DNA from: Terriglobia bacterium
GTDB taxonomy: Bacteria; Acidobacteriota; Terriglobia; 20CM-2-55-15
Assembly (NCBI GenBank): GCA_036496425.1
Contig: DASXLG010000330.1
Coordinates: 1-63,751 of the forward strand
Direction: 5' to 3'
DNA length: 63,751 nucleotides
The position numbers and the translations under genes were made by a program. This document shows positions 1 through 8,594 of the stretch, piece by piece (the stretch's first letter is position 1; the number at the start of each line of letters is the position of its first letter). Below the pieces are notes generated by a model. The model was not told the DNA's origin, did no database searches, and worked only from the letters and a program-made list of their open reading frames with translations.

Positions 1-79
1 GCACAAATAACGGAGATCCAACGCCTGGAGAAATTCTCGTGAGCCGTGCCTGCGGAAACGAGCTAATCTGGTACAAACA

Positions 80-757
80 ATGAGATCGCAGGTCGAATTT
101 CGCACGGTCTCGATTCCAGCAGGCGGCGGGTCCATCAATGGCGATTTGAATCTCTGCCTGGACAGCCGATCTCTTGTCCTCTTTGCGCATGGAAGCGGGA
201 GCAGCCGTCACAGTCCACGAAACAAATATGTCGCGCAGGCTTTGAACCGCGGCGGATTTTCTACGCTCCTTCTGGATTTGCTCACCGGCAGCGAAGAATC
301 CCGCGATCAACGCAGCGCACAATTGAGGTTCAACATCGGCTTGCTGTCCGGCCGCCTGGTGGCGGCCACGGACTGGCTCCGCATGCATCTGGCTGAGGAA
401 ACTCAACACATCGGCTATTTCGGAGCGAGCACCGGAGCCGCTGCCGCCTTGGTTGCGGCCGCCGAGCGGCCCAAACTCATCGAAGCGATTGTTTCACGCG
501 GCGGACGGCCGGATCTGGCCGGATCATCGCTCTCCGCCGTGCGCGCTCCAACCTTACTCATTGTCGGAGAGCTCGACGATGCCGTCATCGAGCTGAACCG
601 GCGCGCCGCTATCGAACTTCGAGCGCTGCATAAACTGAAGATTATTCCGGGCGCAACTCATCTCTTTCAGGAACCCGGCGCGCTGGAAGAAGTAGCTGGC
701 CTCGCACGGCGCTGGTTTGGACAACATCTCCTGAATCGCGAGACCGGCGCGGCCTAG
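80..757 (+). CDS. Alpha/beta hydrolase, dienelactone-hydrolase-like
   Basis: A 225-residue single-domain alpha/beta hydrolase without a signal peptide, so probably cytoplasmic. The oxyanion strand 'LVLFAHGSGSS' (residues 32-42) is followed by the nucleophile elbow GASTGA with Ser117. An Asp in 'VGELDDAV' and a His in 'GATHLF' complete a plausible Ser-Asp-His triad. Proteins of this kind are often annotated as dienelactone hydrolase or as the hydrolase half of phosphoribosyltransferase fusions; the substrate cannot be told from sequence. The ATG at 80 is the first good start, but there is no clear Shine-Dalgarno sequence. The 79 bases before it hold no recognisable gene end. It faces the 90-residue gene at 775, with only 17 bases between them. 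Confidence 0.8.
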   Translation: MRSQVEFRTVSIPAGGGSINGDLNLCLDSRSLVLFAHGSGSSRHSPRNKYVAQALNRGGFSTLLLDLLTGSEESRDQRSAQLRFNIGLLSGRLVAATDWLRMHLAEETQHIGYFGASTGAAAALVAAAERPKLIEAIVSRGGRPDLAGSSLSAVRAPTLLIVGELDDAVIELNRRAAIELRALHKLKIIPGATHLFQEPGALEEVAGLARRWFGQHLLNRETGAA

Positions 758-774
758 CCCGGGCTGATGGCCGT

Positions 775-1047
775 TCAGGCCACGTCTGAGTTGCGGCCGC
801 GCTCGCAGAGCTGGCGGACAATCGGGGCGAGGCGGGCTGCGATGAGAAACTGGTGATTGGCGCGGGCGAGTTCCAGCAGTTCCGTCAGCGCCGGCAAAAG
901 CGTCCGCTCGTCCGCCGCTTCAGGTGACTTGATGTAGTCCAGAATAGTCACCACACATTCGACAAGGCGCGGATTTTCATCCGGCGGCATCGCCTCGATC
1001 GCCAGTTGAACCGTGCGTTCCAGGATCTCAAGTGAAAACCGATCCAT
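775..1047 (-). CDS. Hypothetical 90-residue protein, paralogue of 27409-27681
   Basis: I do not recognise this family. The protein is small, soluble, mainly helical in character, with no signal peptide or membrane segment. It aligns over its whole length with the protein at 27409-27681: shared blocks are the N-terminal 'EIL-RTV-LA--AMPPD-NPR' pattern and the C-terminal 'QFLIAARLAPI'. Conservation over the full length of two distant copies argues that it is a real gene. Both copies have an AGGTAAC-type ribosome site just before the ATG. The helical layout could suit a small partner or sensor protein, but that is a guess. Confidence 0.7.
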   Translation of the reverse strand: MDRFSLEILERTVQLAIEAMPPDENPRLVECVVTILDYIKSPEAADERTLLPALTELLELARANHQFLIAARLAPIVRQLCERGRNSDVA

Positions 1048-1315
1048 GAATTGTTACCTCTCCGAAGGCTAAAGCAGACGAAGCATGCATGTTGCCACAA
1101 TATCGACCCGAACAGTTGGATGAAATTTCCGGCTTCTGCCCGGAGCTGTCAACCGGCGGCAGCGCTCCGTTCCAAACTGATTTTCAGTAAAACTACGGCC
1201 CGCCGGATCGAACAATTCTGGAAGTGCCCGCCGATCGAGAGGAACCGCCGTTCCTTTTGTGGCAGCCGCCGTCTCACACAATATGAACTCAAATAAGACG
1301 ATTTTAGGAGGAAGT

Positions 1316-2029
1316 ATGCACGTTTCATCCAGACTTACCATCAGGCAAGTGCTGGCCGTCGCGGTGTTCCTTACGCTGGCCGGCGCCGGCTCTCCCAGGC
1401 TGCAGGCTCAGAGCTGTCCTGAGACGCTGCGGGAGAAACCCACGGCGCCTCAGGCAGAGAGCTGCTGCCCGGTGGATCCGAAAGATGTGAAAAAAGCCCA
1501 GAAAGAGGCCGATCACGAGGGGCATGAAGCGGCCATGGCCTGCAAAAAGCAGCAGCAGGCTGCCATGAAAGCTCAGCACAAGATAGATAAAGCCTATGCG
1601 AAGGGAAATCACAAAGTAGAGGCGGCGAACGCCAAGTTAGAGAAGGAGAAAGGAGAATCGGCGGAAGCGAACGCCAAGCTGGAATCGCTGCAGGGATCCA
1701 ACGAACAAGCCGCGGCAATCACACCTAAAGCCGACGACAATGAATCCATTATGAGATCGAAGCCGCAGCCCGAACCTGCACCGATGGCGCCGTCGATGCC
1801 GGCTCCGGCAACACCTCAACCCAGCATAAACAGCGAGACACCGAGTACTCCTGAAGCGGCACCGGTGCCTGCACCGGTACCCGCACCTGAGCCGAAGGCA
1901 AGCCAGCCGATGTCCCAGGAAACCAAGCCTACAGAATTGCCCAGGACCGCCAGCGGGCTCGAGTTGCTCGGACTGGTCGGCTTGGCGTCCTCGATCTCGG
2001 GATACGTGGCACGGCGCTTCCGCAGCTGA
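1316..2029 (+). CDS. Secreted Lys/Ala- and Pro-rich protein with LPxTG-like C-terminal tail
   Basis: Start chosen at the ATG at 1316, seven bases after AGGAGGA-type ribosome site TTAGGAGGAAG; an earlier GTG at 1259 lacks one. The 237-residue product has a signal peptide (charged start, hydrophobic core, cleavage near 'LQAQS'). A Cys-containing segment follows, then a charged Lys/Ala/Glu-rich helical stretch that should form a coiled coil, then a Pro/Ala-rich linker. The end is 'LPRTASG' plus a hydrophobic segment and an Arg-rich tail (RRFRS), the tripartite layout of LPxTG or PEP-CTERM sorting signals. This suggests a surface or envelope-anchored protein. No sortase or exosortase is encoded in the window. 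The function of the body is unknown. Confidence 0.75.
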   Translation: MHVSSRLTIRQVLAVAVFLTLAGAGSPRLQAQSCPETLREKPTAPQAESCCPVDPKDVKKAQKEADHEGHEAAMACKKQQQAAMKAQHKIDKAYAKGNHKVEAANAKLEKEKGESAEANAKLESLQGSNEQAAAITPKADDNESIMRSKPQPEPAPMAPSMPAPATPQPSINSETPSTPEAAPVPAPVPAPEPKASQPMSQETKPTELPRTASGLELLGLVGLASSISGYVARRFRS

Positions 2030-2119
2030 CCGTGATCCTCGGATAGAGCACCGTGAGGCCGGCCTGCAACCAGGCCCGCCTCACCAGGAGATCTGGTAGT
2101 TCAGATCGGAAAAACACAA

Positions 2120-2644
2120 ATGCAAGTACATCGGATTTGGATCATATTGGGGTTCGCACTCTTCCTGGCAGTGGCAGCTCGGGCGGACAAGGTAACATCC
2201 GACTACGATCATTCGGTCGATTTTTCAAAGTACAAGACATTCATGTGGATCAGGGAACCTCAGCCGCCGAATCCGCTGATGAAAGATCGGATCATGGGTT
2301 CTGTCAATGACGAGCTGACAGCCAGGGGAATGCGGCAGGTCGACGAAGGCGCCGACCTGGGGGTTGGGGCAAACCTTGCAACTGAGGAGAGACATACCTG
2401 GGAAACCTACTACACCGATTCCGGCTGGGGATGGGATTGGGGAGGAGCCGGGTGGTCGACGACAGAAATGAGAACCTATGATGTTGGAACGCTGTCTGTG
2501 GAGTTGTTCGATAGCGAAACCCACAAGCTGATCTGGCAGGGCGTTGGAGTCGACGAAGTCGCTTCGAAGCCGGCAAAACAAACCAGGGAGAATGACAAAC
2601 AAATAGAAAAGATGTTCAAACACTATCCTGGATTCGCACGTTAG
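2120..2644 (+). CDS. DUF4136-family exported protein
   Basis: A 174-residue protein with a short signal peptide (residues 1-22, ending near 'AARA'). The following segment, 'DYDHSVDFSKYKTFMWI', is the family hallmark (D-x-x-x-D-F..YKTF.W). Family members are periplasmic or lipoproteins of unknown function, often with the later pattern of a V/L-x-V-x-L-F-D strand, here 'LSVELFDSETHKLIWQG'. No lipobox Cys is present, so it is probably soluble in the periplasm. It stands alone between a coding gap of 90 bases and a strong hairpin terminator, converging on the response regulator at 2717. Confidence 0.8.
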   Translation: MQVHRIWIILGFALFLAVAARADKVTSDYDHSVDFSKYKTFMWIREPQPPNPLMKDRIMGSVNDELTARGMRQVDEGADLGVGANLATEERHTWETYYTDSGWGWDWGGAGWSTTEMRTYDVGTLSVELFDSETHKLIWQGVGVDEVASKPAKQTRENDKQIEKMFKHYPGFAR

Positions 2645-2666
2645 TTCACTTCCCTCCTTCATTTCC

Positions 2667-2707
2667 GGAAGAGTGCCGCTGGCAACGGCCCTCTTCCACT
2701 CTTTTAT
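2667..2707. terminator. Stem-loop terminator between convergent genes
   Basis: Arms 2667-2678 and 2686-2697 pair with 11 of 12 bases matched (GGAAGAG/CTCTTCC and GCCG/CGGC, one T-C mismatch) around a 7-base loop. On the + strand the stem is followed by a T-rich run at 2701-2707. It sits between the stops of the DUF4136 gene and the response regulator gene and could serve both. Confidence 0.75.
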
Positions 2708-2716
2708 TCATAACCT

Positions 2717-3100
2717 TCATGATTTCGCCAAAGGCGAGACGAAGTTTCTTATGGCTTTGAGCAGTTCCTTGCATTCGATGGGCTTCATGAGGCAAGAGGC
2801 GGCATGCAGTTCGCCGGCTTTCTGCTGGGCTCCGGCGTGACCGGAAATGATGATCACAGGAGTGCTTTCGAAGTGGTTTGCCCGTATTTCTTTGAGAAAC
2901 TGTTCCCCGTCCATCCTGGGCATCATCATGTCCACCAGAATCAACCCGGGCTGTGTACCTTCCCGAAGCTGGCGAAGAGCATCGAGGCCATCAGCCGCGA
3001 CCTCGACATGATAGCCCTCGCTTTCAATGATCATTTTCATGAGTTCGCGAATGTCGGAATCGTCTTCGACAATCATGACTGTCCCATTATTCGTTTTCAT
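2717..3100 (-). CDS. Single-domain response regulator (CheY-like receiver)
   Basis: A stand-alone receiver domain of 127 residues. All key positions are present: acidic pair Glu12/Asp13 in 'IVEDDSD', phospho-acceptor Asp57 in 'LILVDMMMPRMDG', Ser86 in 'IIISG' and Lys106 in 'CLMKPIE'. There is no output domain, so it acts by protein contact or as a phosphorelay intermediate. Its ATG overlaps the stop of the histidine kinase at 3097-5325 by four bases (ATGA), so the two are translationally coupled and are very probably cognate partners. Confidence 0.9.
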   Translation of the reverse strand: MKTNNGTVMIVEDDSDIRELMKMIIESEGYHVEVAADGLDALRQLREGTQPGLILVDMMMPRMDGEQFLKEIRANHFESTPVIIISGHAGAQQKAGELHAASCLMKPIECKELLKAIRNFVSPLAKS

Positions 3101-5325
3101 AGTGTCCTTGTATTCGGCAATTCGACACTGAACGTCGTGCCTTCCTTCGGCCTGCTCTCCACCTTAAGGGTTCCGCCGAGGCCCTCGACAATCGTGCGTG
3201 AAATGAACAGCCCCAGTCCGAGACCGCCGTAGTTGCGAGTCGACACACCCCGCTCAAATGGCTTGAACAAACGGCTCAGCATTTCCGGCTGAATGCCAAT
3301 ACCATGGTCCTGAACCCGAAGAACGGACCGGCCCTGCTGTTCACGCACGGTTATAGCGATCGGTTTCCCTTCGCCGAATTTGATGGCGTTTGACAGAAGA
3401 TTGGCTGCCACCTCTGCCAGGCCTTCTCTGTCCCACTGTCCCACCAGGCGGCCTTCCACAACGATCGAGAGCGCAGAATGGCTGCGGGCGAGCTCGGCGG
3501 AAAGGTTGCTTGCAGCCTCCCGCACAACATCACCGAGATCCACTTCTTGAAGGTTGAAACGGATTGGCCCGGTCTGGATTTTTCCGAGATCCAGAAGTTC
3601 GTTGACGAAACGTCCGAGGCGGCGGTCTTCGCGTTCAATGATTGCGAGCAGTTTTGATGTCTCCGAGGCCTGCGATTTACCGGCAAGGAGTGCCTGCACA
3701 GCGATATGGATCGATGTGATCGGCCCACGGATTTCGTGTGCTGCGATCGTCAGGAATTCATCTCTCGCCTTGAGTGCTTCCCGAGCCTTGCCGTAAAGCA
3801 TCGCGTTCTCGACTGAAAGAGCGGCCCTGTGCGCTACCGTCTCCGCGAATTCCAGGTCGGCTTGCCGGTAACTGGTCAGGGCGGGCCCGATAAAAGTCAT
3901 AGCGCCCGCAACAGCTTCTTTGACCACCAGTGGCACAGCCATGCACGGACGGGCGCCGGCGGAATAGATGGCGGGGTGCCCCGCCAGTACGGTGGTTTGA
4001 AATTCAGGACTGCACAGATCGGAACCCTCCCGGGACACGAAAAGAAGGCGTCTCGGTTGTCCATCTCCGATAAGGTCGATGGCGCAGCCGTCACCCAGAA
4101 AAGGAACGGAGAGGTGGGCGACGCTGTCCAGCGCGGGTTCAACATCGAGAGAACTCAACAGCCGTGTGGCATCCGCCAGAAACAAAGCCCGGCGGAGGAG
4201 TGTTTCGCGTTCAGTAACATCACGGAAGCTCCATACCCTCCCCGCGATTTGCTCACCGATTCGCTGCGGCCTGGAGTAACGTTCGAACACCCGGCCGTCT
4301 TTGAAGTGCTGGACATCGAAGCTCTCCTGTTCCGGATGGAGATAAAGCTCGCGGGTGCTGCGCATGAACTGGTCCGGATTCTCGAGCTGGTCGCAGACAT
4401 AGTTCAGAAGCTTTTCGTCATCGTGCTCCCGGGCCAGATCTTGCGGTATGCGCCACAGTGAAAGGAATCTCTGGTTAAACACGCTGATGAGGCTCTTGTC
4501 GTTGACGACGAGAAGACCGTCCGCCGTGGCTTCAATCGTCGCTTCGAGCAGCGAGCGCACCCGTTGCAGGTTCGCCATCGCGTCTTTGAGTTCCGTGATG
4601 TCCAGGCAGCAGCCGGCCATGCGGACAGCACGGCCGTCCTTGTCCCTGACGATGTCACCTCGTGTTTGAAGGACGCGCGTGCTGCCGTCTCCACGGACGA
4701 TGCGATGCTCATAGACAAATGGCGTCCCGTTCCTCAAAGCGTCGAAAATGACGCCTTTCGTATGTTCGAGATCGTCCGGATGAACGCGCTCGAGGAATGC
4801 TTCGTAGGTTCCGGCGAATTGGCCGGGCGGCACGCCATAGATGCGGTGAAGCTCGTCGGACCAGGTCACAGCATTGGACGCCATATCCCACTCGAAGCTG
4901 CCGATGTGCGCCATGCGCTGCGCCTGAGCAAGCAGCGCTTCGCTTCGAGCCAGGCGATCTTGAGTCGCACGCTGTTCCGTCACGTCAAAAGCAGCGGCGA
5001 TGCAGCCGGCTACCGATTCATTTTCATCCTTCAACTGTTCGACAAATACTTCGTACCATCGATCACGCAACTTGTAGTGAAACGATTGAGGTTTTCCGGC
5101 CATCGCGGCTCGGTGATATGCGAGCACTCTATTGGCGGGATCTTCCGTACCTACGACATCCGAAATCAACATGCCCACCCGTGCGCGTGGCTCCATGTTG
5201 TTTGTGAGCCGGCCCGTCACATACGTCAGGCGTAGATCGCGATCGGTAGTCCACATTGCACCCGGCAGCTGCCGGCACAACATGAGAATGAATCCGTCAC
5301 GCTCGGCGGCCCGCCGCTTCGCCAT
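3097..5325 (-). CDS. Multi-PAS/GAF sensor histidine kinase
   Basis: A 742-residue kinase with no obvious membrane segment. Domains in order: PAS (about 15-115), PAS with PAC (about 130-245, 'HIGSFEWDMASNAVTWS' start), PAS (about 255-375), GAF (about 385-510), HisKA with the H-box 'IAAHEIRGP' near residue 530, then HATPase_c with N-box 'NLLSNAIKFG', G1 'DHGIGI' and G2 'GLGLGLF'. The lack of transmembrane helices suggests a cytoplasmic sensor of small molecules, redox or ligands bound by PAS/GAF. It is followed with a four-base overlap by the receiver gene at 2717. The ligand is not predictable. Confidence 0.9.
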   Translation of the reverse strand: MAKRRAAERDGFILMLCRQLPGAMWTTDRDLRLTYVTGRLTNNMEPRARVGMLISDVVGTEDPANRVLAYHRAAMAGKPQSFHYKLRDRWYEVFVEQLKDENESVAGCIAAAFDVTEQRATQDRLARSEALLAQAQRMAHIGSFEWDMASNAVTWSDELHRIYGVPPGQFAGTYEAFLERVHPDDLEHTKGVIFDALRNGTPFVYEHRIVRGDGSTRVLQTRGDIVRDKDGRAVRMAGCCLDITELKDAMANLQRVRSLLEATIEATADGLLVVNDKSLISVFNQRFLSLWRIPQDLAREHDDEKLLNYVCDQLENPDQFMRSTRELYLHPEQESFDVQHFKDGRVFERYSRPQRIGEQIAGRVWSFRDVTERETLLRRALFLADATRLLSSLDVEPALDSVAHLSVPFLGDGCAIDLIGDGQPRRLLFVSREGSDLCSPEFQTTVLAGHPAIYSAGARPCMAVPLVVKEAVAGAMTFIGPALTSYRQADLEFAETVAHRAALSVENAMLYGKAREALKARDEFLTIAAHEIRGPITSIHIAVQALLAGKSQASETSKLLAIIEREDRRLGRFVNELLDLGKIQTGPIRFNLQEVDLGDVVREAASNLSAELARSHSALSIVVEGRLVGQWDREGLAEVAANLLSNAIKFGEGKPIAITVREQQGRSVLRVQDHGIGIQPEMLSRLFKPFERGVSTRNYGGLGLGLFISRTIVEGLGGTLKVESRPKEGTTFSVELPNTRTL

Positions 5326-5483
5326 CTACACCTCTCCCATCTACGGTTCTGCAATGTGTGAATGCAATCGGCTGTCCTCCATCTCAAGCTCAAGACATCG
5401 AGCAACGGCGGCAGGTAATAATTGCGGACTCCATAGGTACATTTGCGGGGACAACCGGTGGCGCGAACATACATCCTCACGGT

Positions 5484-6110
5484 CTACCAGATGCCGGGAA
5501 CGAGACGGTAACGTACCGCGGCGGTGTAGCTCGTCCATCTTGCATCCTGCGCGAGAACACGTTCTTCGGCGTGGATACGGTAAAGGAGAGATAACCACCC
5601 GCAGGTGGTCAACAGAACGGTTCCCAGATTCCATTCCTGCAGGTTGTATCCGATGTCGGCAGTGATATAAGAAAAATACATGGGATGACGAATGATGCGG
5701 TACGGGCCGCTCGAAGCCACGCCCCGCAAGGCAGGCCGTACTCCGAATAACCTCCCCAGACTGAAAAGGCTCGCCAGACTCAAAACTGCGGCCACAGTTA
5801 CGACGATGACACCCGCCGCCGGCCACAAAGCAAGGCCCGGCGCCCGGTCAAGCCAGATGATCTGAGCATAAGGATATGCATATGCCATAAGAACCGATGC
5901 GCAGGCTCCCGGTGAAACATCCATCGCCCTGGCTGGTCGCCGCATCAGAGCGATTGCCAGAACCCACAGGTGCTGCAAAAGATAGATCCAATCTGTGATC
6001 GTGAAGTCTGGTGTATAAGCACACAGAATGGCCAGCTCCGCCGACGTCACGCCGAACAACAGGAAGTCGGCGAACCGTCGGCCGGAGCCGCCACAGACGC
6101 GTGCGGTCAT
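5484..6110 (-). CDS. Membrane methyltransferase, ICMT/PEMT-like
   Basis: A 208-residue integral membrane protein with about five hydrophobic segments. The C-terminal half carries the signature of the isoprenylcysteine carboxyl methyltransferase / phospholipid methyltransferase superfamily: 'GPYRIIRHPMYFSY' followed by the 'EERVL' acidic pair and 'VRYRLVPGIW'. These residues bind S-adenosylmethionine in the family. The bacterial substrate is unknown. Its ATG directly abuts the stop of the DUF2950 gene (TAA then ATG), making it the third gene of a DUF3300-DUF2950-methyltransferase operon. Confidence 0.8.
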   Translation of the reverse strand: MTARVCGGSGRRFADFLLFGVTSAELAILCAYTPDFTITDWIYLLQHLWVLAIALMRRPARAMDVSPGACASVLMAYAYPYAQIIWLDRAPGLALWPAAGVIVVTVAAVLSLASLFSLGRLFGVRPALRGVASSGPYRIIRHPMYFSYITADIGYNLQEWNLGTVLLTTCGWLSLLYRIHAEERVLAQDARWTSYTAAVRYRLVPGIW

Positions 6111-7061
6111 TTACTCCGCAACCGGACTCCAGGTCTTATCAGGATTGAACCTATCAATCCTGCCCGCGATTTCGGGAGTATTCGGACCGAGATCCTTTTG
6201 ATAGACCACGCCATCGTTGCTTACGATAAAGGTCATGACTCCGGTGACTTTGTACTGTGAGGGAAAGGCAATCAACGCAAAACCACCGATCATCGCGCCA
6301 TTCACGACATAGTCCATTTGTCCGAGCGGCGCATCCGGGCCCTGGCCTTTCAACACTTTGAAGTAGTAACCGTGGTACGGCTCGGTTCCGCCGGACGTGT
6401 ACCCCCGCTCAATGGCGAGCGCTATCTTTTCACCAACCGGGCCGTCCCATGTTCCGTCCGGTTTTTGCCATGCCAGACCATCGTGCGTGCCAGGGGTGCT
6501 GATGATCCTTTGGGCATATTGATTGACGTGCGATCCGCCATGCTTCGAGGTTGCATAATCATCCTGGGCCTCGACAAATCCATGACAGATCTGAATGGCG
6601 TCCAGTTCATCCCGGCCGACTCGCCGGAGGAGGATTTCATTCAACCCCGCTTTCGAATCAAACGACCAGCCGCTGGCCGCTTTTACGATCGGTACCGGGA
6701 ACGGCCACTCATCATCTCCGACGGAAATGAATGCCCGGCGCTTCGTCTTCGGATCGACGGAAACATCCATCTTTTCGTGAGCTTTGTCTGCAAACTGTTT
6801 GGCGATTTCCCTGTCGTGCGCAGGTTCGCCGGAATGGATGATGGCCTCACCATCGGGGCCAAAGATCTGTTCCAGCGCCGGCACGTCAAAGTTATCCGCC
6901 GCGCTGATGAGCGCATCCGCTGCGGCTTGAGGTGTAGGAAACGTTCGAGGAGCATTGACGGGCGCAGCCGTAATCTGCAGGCAAATTCCCAGCAACACGA
7001 CACAGGAAAGCACAAAAGTGATTGCGCACAATGATTTCATAACTTTTATGGAATTCATCAT
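6111..7061 (-). CDS. DUF2950 family exported protein
   Basis: A 316-residue protein with an N-terminal signal peptide (hydrophobic core about residues 10-30). The rest matches the DUF2950 pattern: 'FPTPQAAADALISAA' after the signal, 'WPFPVPIVKA..GWSFDSKAG' in the middle, and the 'GYYFKVLKGQGP' block near the C-terminus. The family is periplasmic and uncharacterised. Two ATGs are in tandem; the first forms TAATG with the DUF3300 stop only two bases from AAGGAGG, so the second (7058) has the better spacing. DUF2950 genes typically sit next to DUF3300 genes, as here. Confidence 0.85.
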   Translation of the reverse strand: MMNSIKVMKSLCAITFVLSCVVLLGICLQITAAPVNAPRTFPTPQAAADALISAADNFDVPALEQIFGPDGEAIIHSGEPAHDREIAKQFADKAHEKMDVSVDPKTKRRAFISVGDDEWPFPVPIVKAASGWSFDSKAGLNEILLRRVGRDELDAIQICHGFVEAQDDYATSKHGGSHVNQYAQRIISTPGTHDGLAWQKPDGTWDGPVGEKIALAIERGYTSGGTEPYHGYYFKVLKGQGPDAPLGQMDYVVNGAMIGGFALIAFPSQYKVTGVMTFIVSNDGVVYQKDLGPNTPEIAGRIDRFNPDKTWSPVAE

Positions 7062-8347
7062 TACCTCCTTCCGCCGCCACGGGCGCGGCCGCCACCACCA
7101 CCGCCACCGCCACTTCGGCCGCCAAAGCTGGAAGCACCACGGCTGCGGTTTGCACGGGCAGCACCACTGTTGAAACCGCCCCCGCCGCCAAACCCTCCGC
7201 GATCGCCTCTGGAGGAACCGCTGCCGACGCTGCGGTTACCGATGCGATTGCCGCCACTGGAGCCGCCGCGATTGGCAAGACCGGCGCCACCTCCCGCTCC
7301 TCCGAAATTGCCGCCACCCGGACGATTGCCCGGAGCAGCGCCGCTGCGCACGCTTCCGAGATTGCCTTTCTGCCTGGCAAGCTGCTGCTGCGCGCCTTTT
7401 TGACGGCTAGCCAGAGAATCGCCACGGGCGTTCGAGCCAAACCGGTTCGCAGTAGCCCGGTTCCCATAGGGCGCACCGCCGCGATGCTGCGGGTTGTGCT
7501 GCCAGACATTGCTGCGGGCCCCCCGGTTGCCGCTGATGTTGGTGTTCCGGTTGAAAGTGTTGTTGCGGTTCACATCGATATCACCGTTTCCCCAACCTGC
7601 ATTCCAACCCCATCCGCCTCCCCACGCGGCCCCCATCGCGACGCCGACTCCAAAGGAAATCGCACCCGCTGCGACGACGCCCGGCGTGTATGCCGGATAA
7701 TAAAGCGACGGGTATGGATAAGCGGGCGTCCCCCAGATCGCGACAGGATTGTAATCGGGTACATACACAACATCCGGCTGCGACTGCTCCACAACAATCA
7801 CGCTCTTGCCGCCGGCTTGCTGAGTTTCCACCTTCTGTTCCGTGCTTGAGGTGAGCGCGCCACTGCTCTGCGCCTTGGCACGCATTCGCTGCACCGCGTC
7901 CATCACATCGCTCTCCTGTGCAAGAAAGGCATTGCCGAGATCGGTGGTCCATTGGATGTTATCGGCCAGCCGCTTCACCAGATCGGGAAGCGGGGCCATC
8001 GCCTGCACGCTTGGATCCCAGGGCTGTTTGGATACGGCATCGACTAACGGCTTGCCGGTGAGTCCTTTGTTTTTCCCAAGCCACTGTCCCAGCTGAATAA
8101 GTTCCAATGGATAAGTCGATGCTACCAGCGTCTGGCTAAGCAGCTGATCGGGATAAAGCGCAATCGGCGCCACGAGAGCATCCAGTTGATCGGCGGGAAT
8201 TTTTGCGGTTTCATCTGCAGCTTGTTGCTGAGCCTGGGCCGCCGACAGAGGCGCATTGCCTGATACAAGCAGCACCACAGTAGCAAAACCTATAAATGGC
8301 CGGGCCAGTCGGCAGATACCTCCTGGCCACAATATATTGGGTTTCAT
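7061..8347 (-). CDS. DUF3300 family exported protein with Gly-rich tail
   Basis: A 428-residue protein with a signal peptide. Residues about 45-250 form the DUF3300 domain ('LVAPIALYPDQLLSQTL', 'YPLELIQLGQWL', 'VVYVPDYNP'). The C-terminal half is low-complexity, rich in Gly, Asn, Arg and Ser, and should be disordered. The family is envelope-associated with no assigned function. A good ribosome site (AGGAGG) lies before the ATG. It is the first gene of the operon with DUF2950 and the membrane methyltransferase; the last codons of this gene hold the ribosome site of DUF2950. Confidence 0.88.
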   Translation of the reverse strand: MKPNILWPGGICRLARPFIGFATVVLLVSGNAPLSAAQAQQQAADETAKIPADQLDALVAPIALYPDQLLSQTLVASTYPLELIQLGQWLGKNKGLTGKPLVDAVSKQPWDPSVQAMAPLPDLVKRLADNIQWTTDLGNAFLAQESDVMDAVQRMRAKAQSSGALTSSTEQKVETQQAGGKSVIVVEQSQPDVVYVPDYNPVAIWGTPAYPYPSLYYPAYTPGVVAAGAISFGVGVAMGAAWGGGWGWNAGWGNGDIDVNRNNTFNRNTNISGNRGARSNVWQHNPQHRGGAPYGNRATANRFGSNARGDSLASRQKGAQQQLARQKGNLGSVRSGAAPGNRPGGGNFGGAGGGAGLANRGGSSGGNRIGNRSVGSGSSRGDRGGFGGGGGFNSGAARANRSRGASSFGGRSGGGGGGGGRARGGGRR

Positions 8348-8594
8348 TTCAAGCCTCCTGACTTTGGCTGTCCCTGAGTTCAGGATATCCAGGGTAGGAG
8401 GGCTCAGTTAATGGCAAAACTACTAGGATTGTGCGGCACGCATACGGACATGGTGAATGCGGTACTTCTCGCGACCGTCTTCTGACGTGCGAAAAACTCC
8501 GGAAAGCGATGCCGTGTTTTACGGGCGTTCTCTTAAAAAGCTCTGGCTACAACCCGGGTGATGCTTTGGGCATCTGCCTGCTCGCAGGGAGAAC

